From JBOHCT01 sp050699055 (GTDB taxonomy: Bacteria > Actinomycetota > Actinomycetes > Streptosporangiales > JBOHCT01), in NCBI GenBank assembly GCA_050699055.1, contig JBOHCT010000041.1:1-23555 (forward strand): a stretch of DNA of 23,555 bases, in the 5' to 3' direction. Both the position numbers and the translations under genes were made by a program. Below are positions 1-5,768 of the stretch, piece by piece (the stretch's first letter is position 1; every line of letters starts with the position of its first letter). The notes below the pieces were generated by a model. That model saw nothing but the letters and a program-made list of their open reading frames with translations, was not told the DNA's origin and did not search any database.

Positions 1-957
1 GTTGTCGGTGATGTCGAGCAGGGCCGCACCCGCGTTGCCCTCGGCGACCCATCCGTCGAGCGCGCATTCCGGGCCGAGGTGGTCGCATCCGCGCGGGCAC
101 GCTCGGGCGCCGTCGGCCAGGTCGGGAAAGGCCTCGATCACGTCGTCGGGCGAGACGTGGGCGAGGCCGAAGCTGCGCACGCCGGGGGTGTCGATGATCC
201 ATCCGCCATCGGCCGCGGGCAGCGGGAGGGCGACCGCGGAGCTGGAGACGTGCCGCCCGCGTCCTGTCACGACGTTCACCTCGCCTGTCGCCCGTCGGGC
301 CCCAGGGACCAGCGCGTTGACCAGTGTCGACTTGCCGACCCCCGAGTGGCCGACCAGTACGCTCACCCGCCCGACCAGCCGGGTCCGCAGGGCGTCGAGT
401 GGGCGGTCCATGCGGGTCACGACGTACGGGACACCGAGGGGAGCGTAGATGCCGAGCAGGTCGTCGGGGGACGCGAGGTCGGACTTGGCGATGCACAGGA
501 GTGGGTCGAGCTCGGCGTCGTAGGCCGCGACCAGGCAGCGGTCGATCAGCCGTGGACGTGGTGGCGGGCCGGCCAGCGACGCGACGATCACGAGCTGGTC
601 GGCACCCGCGACGATGACACGTTCGACGGGATCGCTGTCGTCGGCCGTACGGCGCAGCACGGAGCCGCGGGGTCTGACGCCTACGATCCGCGCGAGCGTC
701 CCGGGCCGTCCGGACACATCGCCGACGATGCGAACGCGGTCGCCGACCACGACGCTGCCCCGGCCGAGCTCGCGGGCCTTCATCGCGACGACCCTGCGAT
801 CGCCCACCAGACAGCTGTAGCGCCCGCGGTCGACGGTCGTCACGAAACCTTCCGCGGCCTTCTCGTGGTCCGGTCGCCGCCGGGTGCGCGGGCGGGATCC
901 GCGACCGGGGCGCACCCGGACGCTGTTCTCGTCGTAGCGCTCGGTGAGGCGGCTCAG
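1..957 (-). CDS. rsgA: Ribosome small-subunit-dependent GTPase RsgA (3' end outside window)
   Basis: RsgA is a circularly permuted GTPase that helps late 30S subunit maturation in the cytoplasm. The translated minus strand shows the permuted order G4 (AKSDL), G1 P-loop (GHSGVGKST), G3 (DTPGVRSFG), then the C-terminal zinc knuckle CPRGCDHLGPEC. An OB-fold-like N-terminal part begins near AEGFVTTVDRGRYSCLVGD. The visible part is about 319 codons, so only a short C-terminal tail should be missing. The start is unusual. The only ATG in frame is at 984, it overlaps the end of aroA by 31 nt and has no Shine-Dalgarno. A GGAGG at 965-969 sits 7 nt before a CTG at 957-955, whose last two bases overlap the aroA stop (CTGA), and starting there gives the N-terminus expected from remembered homologues (MSRLTERYDE). 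I prefer CTG 957, with ATG 984 as the alternative. It is co-transcribed with aroA. Confidence 0.9.
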   Translation of the reverse strand, partial: MSRLTERYDENSVRVRPGRGSRPRTRRRPDHEKAAEGFVTTVDRGRYSCLVGDRRVVAMKARELGRGSVVVGDRVRIVGDVSGRPGTLARIVGVRPRGSVLRRTADDSDPVERVIVAGADQLVIVASLAGPPPRPRLIDRCLVAAYDAELDPLLCIAKSDLASPDDLLGIYAPLGVPYVVTRMDRPLDALRTRLVGRVSVLVGHSGVGKSTLVNALVPGARRATGEVNVVTGRGRHVSSSAVALPLPAADGGWIIDTPGVRSFGLAHVSPDDVIEAFPDLADGARACPRGCDHLGPECALDGWVAEGNAGAALLDITDN

Positions 958-2255
958 CGTGGATCCTCCAGAATCCCCGTCCATAGCTCGACGAAGTCAG
1001 GCAGCGTCTTGCCCGTGGTGGCGATGTTCTCGACCAGCACGCCCTCGACGGCGAGGCCGAGGAGCGCCCCCGTCGTAGCCAGGCGGTGGTCGTCGTAGGT
1101 GTGGAAAACGCCGCCGGACATTGGCCGCGGACGGATGTCGAGCCCGTCGTCGCCCTGTCGCACGTCACCGCCGAGCCCGGTGATCTCACGCGCCAGCGCC
1201 GCGAGCCGGTCGGTCTCGTGGCGACGAAGGTGTGCCACGCCGCGCAGCCTTGACGGGCCGTCGGCGAAGGCAGCCAGCCCGGCGATCGTGGGGACCAGCT
1301 CACCCGCGTCACGCAGATCCACATCGATGCCGCGGATGGTGCCGGGGCCGCGGACGGTGAGCCCGTACGGTCCCAGCTCGTACGTGCCACCCATCGCCGC
1401 CAACAGCTCGGGCAGTACCGCTCCGGGTTGTGTCGTGTCGGCGGGCCAGCGCGGCACGGTCACCCGGCCGCCGGTCACCAGGGCGGCACCAAGAAACGGG
1501 GCCGCATTGGACAGATCGGGCTCGACCGCGGTTTCCCCGCCGCGCAGCGGGCCAGGCGCGACCCGCCAGCCGTTCGGCGGCGAAACTTCGACCTCGGCCC
1601 CTGCCGCGCGGAGCATGGCCACGGTCATGGCGATGTGCGGAGCCGAGGGCAGGGCAGACCCCTCATGTCGGACCTCGACACCCTTGTCGTACCGCGGCGC
1701 GGCGAGCAGCAGCCCCGAGACGAGCTGCGACGAGCTCGACGCGTCGATCGTCACCGCCCCGCCGCCGAGCCCGCCGCCACCGTGGACGGTCAGCGGCAGC
1801 GCGCCGCGTCCGCCGTCGTCGATGGTGGCCCCCAGCTCACGAAGACCAGCCAGCAGAGGGGCGAGCGGCCGCTCACGTGCTCGCCGGTCACCGTCAAGAC
1901 TGACGTCACCGGCGGCGAGCGCCGCGACGGGCGGCAGGAAACGCATCACCGTTCCGGCGTTGCCGACATCGACGGAGGCGGATCCGACGAGTCGGCCAGG
2001 AACGATGCGCCAGCCACCCTCCGACTCCCGGACGCTCGCCCCCATCCTCCGCAGTCCGTCGACCATGAGCCGGGTGTCGCGGCTGCGCAGCGGGCCGCGG
2101 AGCACGCTCGGCCCGCGCGCCAACGCGGAGAGAATCAGCGCGCGGTTGCTGACGGACTTGGAGCCCGGCACCTGGGCAACCGCGTCGATCGGGGCCGACG
2201 CCGTCGGTGCCCGCCACAGGCCGTGGTGCTCGTCTTCCAGCATGGGACCCGACAT
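954..2255 (-). CDS. aroA: 3-phosphoshikimate 1-carboxyvinyltransferase (EPSP synthase)
   Basis: This enzyme transfers the enolpyruvyl group of PEP to shikimate-3-phosphate, the sixth step of the shikimate pathway, in the cytosol. Visible signatures are VPGSKSVSNRALI near the N-terminus, GNAGTVMRFLP (EPSP synthase signature 1), SSSQLVSGLLLAAP, a DLSNAAPFLGAAL segment, RHETDRLAALAREI (signature 2, with the catalytic Glu and Arg) and DDHRLATTGALLG. The length of 433 aa from ATG 2255 is normal. A GTG at 2273 is in frame, but ATG 2255 is better because TAGGCT at 2268-2263 lies exactly 7 nt upstream, as expected for a leaderless mRNA; no good Shine-Dalgarno is seen for either start. The stop overlaps the proposed rsgA start. 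The DoxX-like gene lies upstream on the same strand, 32 nt away. Confidence 0.95.
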   Translation of the reverse strand: MSGPMLEDEHHGLWRAPTASAPIDAVAQVPGSKSVSNRALILSALARGPSVLRGPLRSRDTRLMVDGLRRMGASVRESEGGWRIVPGRLVGSASVDVGNAGTVMRFLPPVAALAAGDVSLDGDRRARERPLAPLLAGLRELGATIDDGGRGALPLTVHGGGGLGGGAVTIDASSSSQLVSGLLLAAPRYDKGVEVRHEGSALPSAPHIAMTVAMLRAAGAEVEVSPPNGWRVAPGPLRGGETAVEPDLSNAAPFLGAALVTGGRVTVPRWPADTTQPGAVLPELLAAMGGTYELGPYGLTVRGPGTIRGIDVDLRDAGELVPTIAGLAAFADGPSRLRGVAHLRRHETDRLAALAREITGLGGDVRQGDDGLDIRPRPMSGGVFHTYDDHRLATTGALLGLAVEGVLVENIATTGKTLPDFVELWTGILEDPR

Positions 2256-2262
2256 GAGACAG

Positions 2263-2268
2263 AGCCTA
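2263..2268 (-). promoter_or_regulatory. aroA: Putative -10 element of a leaderless aroA promoter
   Basis: TAGGCT on the minus strand ends 7 nt before ATG 2255. This spacing places transcription initiation at or next to the start codon. No convincing -35 is visible, and no Shine-Dalgarno precedes the ATG. The assignment is inferred from spacing and from the same arrangement at accC, bioD and the ilvG-like gene. Confidence 0.45.
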
Positions 2269-2287
2269 GCCACAGCCTGACCGGAAG

Positions 2288-2728
2288 TTACGAGCTCTTG
2301 CGGCGCGCGCTCTTCCTCGGTCGCCGCCGCCGGCCCTTGCCCGCGGCGGCGGCGAAGAGCAGGCCGCCGAGCAGGCCCGTGTTCTTGAGGAAGTGGGTCC
2401 GCTGGTGTGCCCGCTGCTGGGCGTCTTCCTCCTCCCAGAAGCGATGGCCACCCAGCGTGGTGGGTACCAACGTCGCCGCCAGCACGAGGGGCGTGAGGCG
2501 CGGAAACTTGCCCAGCGCGAACACCACCCCGGTACCGATGTGGACAGCCGCGTTGATCCGTACGAGTGTCTCGGGGTCCCGGGGTAGGTTGGGGATCGAC
2601 CGGGTCATCATGTCCGTAACGGGCTCGGAGCGTTTGGCCCGCGGACCGGGATTGCGCAGTGCGTCGAGCCCGCCGGTCACGAAGACGGCCGCGAGCATGG
2701 GCCTGGCGATGGAACGTACGATTGCCAT
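2288..2728 (-). CDS. DoxX-family integral membrane protein
   Basis: This 146-residue membrane protein resembles the DoxX/SURF4-like family. The start MAIVRSIARPMLAAVFVTGGLDALRNP leads into a first membrane helix, followed by a loop with PVTDMMTRSIPNLPRDPETLVRI and further hydrophobic segments around INAAVHIGTGVVFALGK, PLVLAATLVPTTLGG and FLKNTGLLGGLLFAAAAG, so four helices in total. The C-terminus is a very basic tail (RRRRPRKSARRKSS), presumably cytoplasmic. The frame stays open upstream to 2827, but the ATG at 2728 begins at the conserved hydrophobic part and is preferred. A TATACA element lies 6 nt before it, possibly a leaderless promoter. DoxX proteins have been linked to thiol and redox stress in mycobacteria. 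The exact function here is unknown. It lies just upstream of aroA on the same strand. Confidence 0.8.
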   Translation of the reverse strand: MAIVRSIARPMLAAVFVTGGLDALRNPGPRAKRSEPVTDMMTRSIPNLPRDPETLVRINAAVHIGTGVVFALGKFPRLTPLVLAATLVPTTLGGHRFWEEEDAQQRAHQRTHFLKNTGLLGGLLFAAAAGKGRRRRPRKSARRKSS

Positions 2729-2839
2729 GCGTCTTGTATATCCGTCCGGGCGACGGGACTCACGTACCTTCGTCGCTTCGGGGCGTCCCGCGCGTCTCTG
2801 GGCCCCGCCAGGGGTTGTCGGGAGCACCGACGTCTGCGG

Positions 2840-2845
2840 GATACT
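2840..2845 (+). promoter_or_regulatory. Weak candidate -10 for the DksA/TraR-like gene
   Basis: GATACT at 2840-2845 has a TTGTCG at 2815-2820 as a possible -35, with a long 19-nt spacer. It lies in the divergent gap between the DoxX-like gene and the zinc-finger gene. It is a weak match and its use is unproven. Confidence 0.25.
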
Positions 2846-2904
2846 CGCGCTAGCCGGACAGTGGCCCTGTTTTCTCTCATGTCAACGGTGGGGAGGACGC
2901 TCTC

Positions 2905-3258
2905 GTGGATGCCGAGACCGCACGCAAGCGCCTCGAGGAGCTGCTCTCCGACCTCGACAGATCGCTGGCCACGCTCGAAGGTGAGCGTCCGACGGAAAAC
3001 ATCCAGGAGCTTGCGGTCTACGACCAGCATCCCGCCGACTCCGGCAGCAATCTGTCCGAGGCCGACCGCGCAGAGGCGCTGCGGGAGGCCGCCCGGAGGC
3101 AGCGCGTGGAGGTCGTCTCCGCGCTCGACCGGGTCGACCAGGGCACGTACGGCGGGTGCGTCGACTGTGGCAAGCGGGTGCCCGACGGCAGGCTCGAGGC
3201 TCGACCCGAGGCGGCGCGCTGCGTCGAGTGCCAGTCCAAGGTGGAGAACTACAAGTAG
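2905..3258 (+). CDS. DksA/TraR-type C4 zinc-finger protein
   Basis: A 117-aa protein of the TraR/DksA family. DksA-type proteins bind RNA polymerase through the secondary channel and modulate initiation; the actinobacterial members are less well characterised. The N-terminal half is charged and likely a helical coiled coil (ETARKRLEELLSDLDRSLATL and SEADRAEALREAARRQR). The C-terminal half has a four-cysteine zinc site, GCVDCGK followed by ARCVECQSK, with the typical spacer PDGRLEARPEA. The tip segment contains DSGSNLSEADRAE. The GTG start is well supported by GGGAGGA 8-15 nt upstream. It is convergent with the methyltransferase gene, with a 22-nt gap. RNA polymerase binding is an inference from the family. 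Confidence 0.9.
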   Translation: MDAETARKRLEELLSDLDRSLATLEGERPTENIQELAVYDQHPADSGSNLSEADRAEALREAARRQRVEVVSALDRVDQGTYGGCVDCGKRVPDGRLEARPEAARCVECQSKVENYK

Positions 3259-3280
3259 CGCCCAAGTAAGGCCGGGACGC

Positions 3281-4165
3281 TCAGCTCGCTCGTCGCTCAC
3301 GCACGCGACGCGCGCTGGCGACCAGATGGATGCCGACCGACTCGTCCGCGTTGTCGCGGGAGAGAGACAGCTCGGCCCGCACCAGATCGGGGAGGACGCC
3401 CTGGTCGGCGGCCAGCGCCTGCTCGACCGTCGGAGGAGACAGGACCGTGCGGGGTCGGATCCACTCGACCTCGAGCCCGGCGTCGTCGAGCAGCTCGCGC
3501 AGCTGCTCGGGCCAGAAGCACCGAGTGATCGTCCCCTCCGCGGAGGGGACGAGGAGCACGTCGGCGCTGGGCGCGTCCGACAGCTCCGCCCAGCAGCGCC
3601 GCTGGGCAAGCTGTGCCATCCCGAGAACCAACGAGTCGACGCACACGAACATGCGCCCGTCCGGCCGCAGCACGCGGGCGGCCTCCTCCACGGTCGTCTC
3701 GGTCGCGAGCGAGAACGACAGGGCACGAGCCTCGGCCACCACGGCGTCGACACAGCTGTCCGCGAGGTAGGAGAGGCGCGCCCGGTCGGCCGCGAGGACG
3801 CGGACGCGTCCTGCGGGAAGTGCCATCGTACCGTCGCCCGGATCGACGATCTTGATGATGTCGTGGCCTGCCCCCGCCATCTGGCGCGTCACCCCGCCAG
3901 GTACGCCCGACAGGTCGAGGATGCGAAGGGGCTCCCTCGGCAGCCACTCGGCGAGCTGGGCGGACGCGACCTCCCGATAGAACCTCCAGTAGGCGCGCGG
4001 CGACTCGCCGGCGGCGGCACGCGCGGGCTGCGACGCAGGCACGTGGAGCTCACCTCCGGGTGACACCCGCACCATCTCACGGAAACGGCGGGTGGCCAAC
4101 CGTGTACGGAACGCACCTCGACGGTCGATCACCTGACGATCCCGGGAATCGTTCGGGTGCCGCAC
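3281..4165 (-). CDS. SAM-dependent class I methyltransferase, substrate unknown
   Basis: A 294-aa protein with a Rossmann-type methyltransferase core. Motif I is degenerate but recognisable (RILDLSGVPGGVTRQMAGAG), followed by an acidic residue at the end of strand 2 (IIKIVDPGDG), the VDAVVAEARALSFSL region (motif IV area) and AARVLRPDGRMFVCVDSLVLGMAQL (post-motif region typical of Methyltransf_11/25). A methyltransferase gene next to sigR is also recalled from Streptomyces. The start is uncertain. GTG 4165 keeps an arginine-rich N-terminus (FRTRLATRRFREMVRV) that seems conserved, whereas ATG 4075 would begin at MVRVSPGG. If GTG 4165 is right, the first codons overlap the divergent SigR promoter at 4144-4170. 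The substrate cannot be told from sequence. Confidence 0.8.
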   Translation of the reverse strand: MRHPNDSRDRQVIDRRGAFRTRLATRRFREMVRVSPGGELHVPASQPARAAAGESPRAYWRFYREVASAQLAEWLPREPLRILDLSGVPGGVTRQMAGAGHDIIKIVDPGDGTMALPAGRVRVLAADRARLSYLADSCVDAVVAEARALSFSLATETTVEEAARVLRPDGRMFVCVDSLVLGMAQLAQRRCWAELSDAPSADVLLVPSAEGTITRCFWPEQLRELLDDAGLEVEWIRPRTVLSPPTVEQALAADQGVLPDLVRAELSLSRDNADESVGIHLVASARRVRERRAS

Positions 4166-4170
4166 CTGTT
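4144..4170 (+). promoter_or_regulatory. sigR: SigR-type promoter of sigR (autoregulation)
   Basis: GGGAAT at 4144-4149, exactly 18 nt, then GTT at 4168-4170 (GTTG to 4171). This is a perfect match to the GGAAT-N18-GTT consensus known for Streptomyces SigR promoters. It lies 44 nt upstream of the first in-frame ATG of sigR (4214) and about 180 nt before the short-form start, so it would drive sigR-rsrA in a positive feedback loop after thiol oxidation. It also overlaps the proposed start codon of the divergent methyltransferase gene. Confidence 0.85.
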
Positions 4171-4213
4171 GACCCCCACGAAGCGTTCGAATCCTTGACG
4201 AGAGGGCGTGTCC

Positions 4214-4348
4214 ATGCTCCTGTCCTGCGCTGCGCGGTCTCCGGTGGGCGAGACGCGTGCCGGGCTCGTGGACGGTCCGGTGGGTGGCGCCGGCACGCTA
4301 TCCTCCTGGCACGGTTCCCGTGACGACGGGAGCGGGCAGAATAAGGGG
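4214..4348 (+). other. sigR: In-frame N-terminal extension of SigR (putative long isoform SigR')
   Basis: The sigR frame is open upstream of the usual start. ATG 4214 is preceded by GAGAGGG at 4200-4206 with a 7-nt spacer, a far better ribosome-binding site than that of the downstream GTG. The extension is 45 residues, rich in Gly, Ser and Ala (MLLSCAARSPVGETRAGL...), and resembles no sigma domain. It lies downstream of the SigR promoter, so the SigR-dependent transcript would contain it. S. coelicolor is known to make an unstable longer SigR' from the SigR-dependent transcript; this is the equivalent arrangement. Confidence 0.6.
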
Positions 4349-4969
4349 GTGGCCCCGGTCCAGCAGGAAACCTTGGAACAGCGCGGCGCGCGCTTCGAGA
4401 ATGACGTGCTGCCGTACCTCGATCAGCTCTACTCGGCCGCGATGCGGATGACCCGTAATCCGGCCGACGCGGAGGATCTCGTCCAAGAGACGTTCGTCAA
4501 GGCTTTCGCGTCTTTCCACCAGTATCAGCCGGGCACCAACCTCAAGGCCTGGCTGTACCGGATCCTCACGAACACGTTCATCAACAGCTACCGCAAGCGG
4601 CAGCGCGAGCCGCGCCAGGCGGCGACCGAGGAGGTCGAGGACTGGCAGCTCGCGCGGGCCGAGTCGCACACCTCGAGCGGGCTCAAGTCCGCCGAGGCCG
4701 AGGCGCTCGAGCGCCTCCCGGACTCCGACGTCAAGGAGGCGCTGCAGGCGCTGCCCGAGGAGTTCCGCATCGCGGTCTACCTCGCGGACGTCGAGGGGTT
4801 CGCCTACAAGGAGATCGCGGAGATCATGGGCACCCCGATCGGTACGGTGATGTCGCGCCTGCACCGTGGGAGGCGCCAGCTCAGAGGTTTCCTGGAGGAC
4901 TACGCGCGGGAGCGGGGGGTCGCCCGCGCGTCGGCCGGAGGCCATCCGGGGAAGGACGCGGAGACATGA
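4349..4969 (+). CDS. sigR: ECF sigma factor SigR (SigH in mycobacteria), thiol-oxidative stress
   Basis: A group-4 (ECF) sigma factor that directs RNA polymerase to thiol-stress genes and is held inactive by RsrA. The short form is 206 aa from GTG 4349. Region 2 contains LYSAAMRMTRNPADAEDLVQ and the core- and -10-binding helix (ETFVKAFASFHQYQPGTNLK, then AWLYRILTNTFINSYRKRQR). Region 4 contains EALQALPEEFRIAVYLADVEG and the helix-turn-helix FAYKEIAEIMGTPIGTVMSR. These match remembered Streptomyces SigR closely. The frame is open upstream; ATG 4214 has a good Shine-Dalgarno and would yield a 45-residue longer isoform. The stop overlaps the rsrA start (ATGA), so sigma and anti-sigma are translationally coupled. 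Expression from the GGAAT-N18-GTT promoter upstream implies positive autoregulation. Confidence 0.95.
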   Translation: MAPVQQETLEQRGARFENDVLPYLDQLYSAAMRMTRNPADAEDLVQETFVKAFASFHQYQPGTNLKAWLYRILTNTFINSYRKRQREPRQAATEEVEDWQLARAESHTSSGLKSAEAEALERLPDSDVKEALQALPEEFRIAVYLADVEGFAYKEIAEIMGTPIGTVMSRLHRGRRQLRGFLEDYARERGVARASAGGHPGKDAET

Positions 4970-5238
4970 GCTGCGGGAGACCCCACGAAGTCGACTGTCG
5001 AGACGTCCTCGCTCGCGTCTACATCTACCTGGACGGTGAGCTCGACGAGACCGACTGCGCCAAGGTCCGTCAGCACCTCGACGAGTGCGCGCCCTGCCTG
5101 CAGGAGTTCGGTCTGGAGGAAGAGGTCAAGAAGCTCGTCCATCGCCACTGCGGCCGCGATCCCGTACCCGGCGGCCTGCGGGCGAAGGTCCTCGACCGGA
5201 TTCAGCAGGTCGCGGGCTCCCGGTTGCCGGCCGACTAG
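4966..5238 (+). CDS. rsrA: Redox-sensing zinc anti-sigma factor RsrA
   Basis: A 90-aa zinc-binding anti-sigma (ZAS) protein. In the reduced, zinc-bound state it sequesters SigR; disulfide formation releases it. The key residues known in S. coelicolor RsrA sit at the same positions here: Cys3, Cys11, Cys31, His37, Cys41, Cys44 (the HLDECAPC motif is the HxxxCxxC zinc site) and Cys62. The second Cys of the S. coelicolor Cys61-Cys62 pair is retained, while residue 61 is His here. The start ATG overlaps the sigR stop and is preceded by a GGAAGGA-like site. No membrane segment is present, so it is cytosolic. It is the last gene of the sigR operon; the next 350 bases have no recognised gene. Confidence 0.95.
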   Translation: MSCGRPHEVDCRDVLARVYIYLDGELDETDCAKVRQHLDECAPCLQEFGLEEEVKKLVHRHCGRDPVPGGLRAKVLDRIQQVAGSRLPAD

Positions 5239-5597
5239 CCGGGCCAGGTCCGGCGAGCGGGGCCATTCCTGACAGCCGCGCGTCGGCGGCGGTGAAGCTT
5301 CGAGCATGTGAGGTGCCGCTGAGTCGGTGCCAGCCGCTGGGCGGCCGACAAGCGGCCGTTTCGCGACGCCCGCGACCGTGTCTACCCGGCTGCCGCACGT
5401 CTGTCCCGGGGTACGCGCGTCCCGGGGACCGCAACCGCGATCCCGGCCAGGTCGCGACCCCAGGGGTTGACATATTTCCTGTTTCACGCTTTGCTCACAA
5501 ATCAGATAAGAGCTGTCACTGTGTGCTATGTGAGCACGCAGCGGGTCTACGGTGTGGCACATCACCGGAACCGATGCCGACGCGTGGAAGGACCGAG
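5239..5597. other. Non-coding region downstream of rsrA with an AT-rich promoter pocket
   Basis: No convincing gene on either strand. The first 220 bases are GC-rich, with small repeats such as GCGGCCGACAAGCGGCCG near 5351-5368, which could form a weak rsrA terminator. From about 5465 to 5530 the composition drops to AT-rich, unlike the surroundings, and contains TTGACA at 5467. Downstream lies a GTGCT-N5-AGCAC inverted repeat at about 5523-5537 and a CGGTG-N8-CACCG repeat near 5552-5569, either of which could be an operator. This looks like the regulatory region of the small ORF and HD-GYP operon. Confidence 0.5.
5467..5495 (+). promoter_or_regulatory. Candidate promoter of the small ORF / HD-GYP operon
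   Basis: A perfect TTGACA at 5467-5472 lies in an AT-rich pocket. At 17-nt spacing the -10 would be TTTGCT (5490-5495), which is weak because it lacks the A at position 2. Other -10 positions nearby are possible, for example around GATAAG at 5505. The -35 is clear; the -10 is not. Confidence 0.35.
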
Positions 5598-5666
5598 ATG
5601 ACCTCCCGTCACAGCAGCGTCCTGAGCCGGAACATCGCGTGGAGCCGGAACATCGCATGGTCGTGA
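5598..5666 (+). CDS. 22-residue small ORF with duplicated SRNIAW motif (leader or signalling peptide?)
   Basis: ATG 5598 is preceded by GGAAGGA at 5586-5592 with a 5-nt spacer, a good ribosome-binding site. The peptide starts MTSRHSSVL, continues with SRNIAW twice in tandem and ends with a final Ser before TGA. The two repeats are 18 bp each and differ only at one synonymous third base (GCG/GCA, Ala), which fits selection on the peptide. It has no obvious signal peptide. The TGA stop is in the same frame as the HD-GYP gene that starts 48 nt later, and no other stop lies between them. It could be a translated leader (two Trp codons followed by hairpins), a signalling or modified peptide, or a relic. 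I do not recognise a family. Confidence 0.5.
   Translation: MTSRHSSVLSRNIAWSRNIAWS
5625..5660 (+). repeat. Two tandem 18-bp repeats encoding SRNIAW
   Basis: Units 5625-5642 and 5643-5660 are identical except for one base (G/A) at the third position of an Ala codon. The repeat keeps the reading frame of the small ORF. Confidence 0.9.
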
Positions 5667-5677
5667 CGAGGTCAGGC

Positions 5678-5683
5678 TAGGCT
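5678..5683 (+). promoter_or_regulatory. Possible internal -10 (TAGGCT) ahead of the first HD-GYP gene
   Basis: TAGGCT at 5678-5683, just after the small ORF stop, has the TAGGnT form seen before aroA, accC and bioD in this window, but no start codon follows at 6-8 nt. It could give a short 5' UTR for the HD-GYP gene. No clear -35 is seen. Confidence 0.25.
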
Positions 5684-5711
5684 TCGGACCCCATCTGGGT
5701 TTACCTTTTCA

Positions 5712-5768
5712 TGCGTGCCCAACGCACGCAGCAGGTGTCCGGCCGCACGCGGCCTTCCGCGTGCGGCC
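5712..5768 (+). promoter_or_regulatory. Two GC-rich hairpins around the start of the first HD-GYP gene
   Basis: Hairpin A: TGCGTGC (5712-5718) pairs with GCACGCA (5724-5730), loop 5 nt. Hairpin B: GGCCGCACGCGG (5741-5752) pairs with CCGCGTGCGGCC (5757-5768), a perfect 12-bp stem with a CCTT loop. GCGTGC and GCACGC each occur twice, so 1:3 and 2:4 pairings compete with A and B. Hairpin B falls in codons 9-18 of the predicted gene. Without a U-tract it need not terminate transcription, but it could block ribosomes or polymerase. Confidence 0.5.

Noticed and set aside
1428..2984. A 518-codon plus-strand frame across aroA and the DoxX-like gene
   Set aside because: It is antisense to two well-supported genes and resembles no protein.
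5085..5597. Upstream extension of the small ORF into the rsrA region
   Set aside because: The longer frame overlaps rsrA out of frame and has low-complexity sequence; the internal ATG 5598 with a Shine-Dalgarno is the better start.
5598..5666. Precursor of a streptide-type radical SAM peptide
   Set aside because: The repeated Trp motif is reminiscent, but no maturase or transporter gene is adjacent; the only radical SAM gene in the window is bioB.
5664..5666. Selenocysteine or programmed UGA read-through
   Set aside because: No SECIS-like structure or selenoprotein family fits; in-frame continuation alone is weak evidence.
5239..5714. A c-di-GMP riboswitch or other known riboswitch before the HD-GYP genes
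   Set aside because: I see no conserved riboswitch core; only short simple hairpins.
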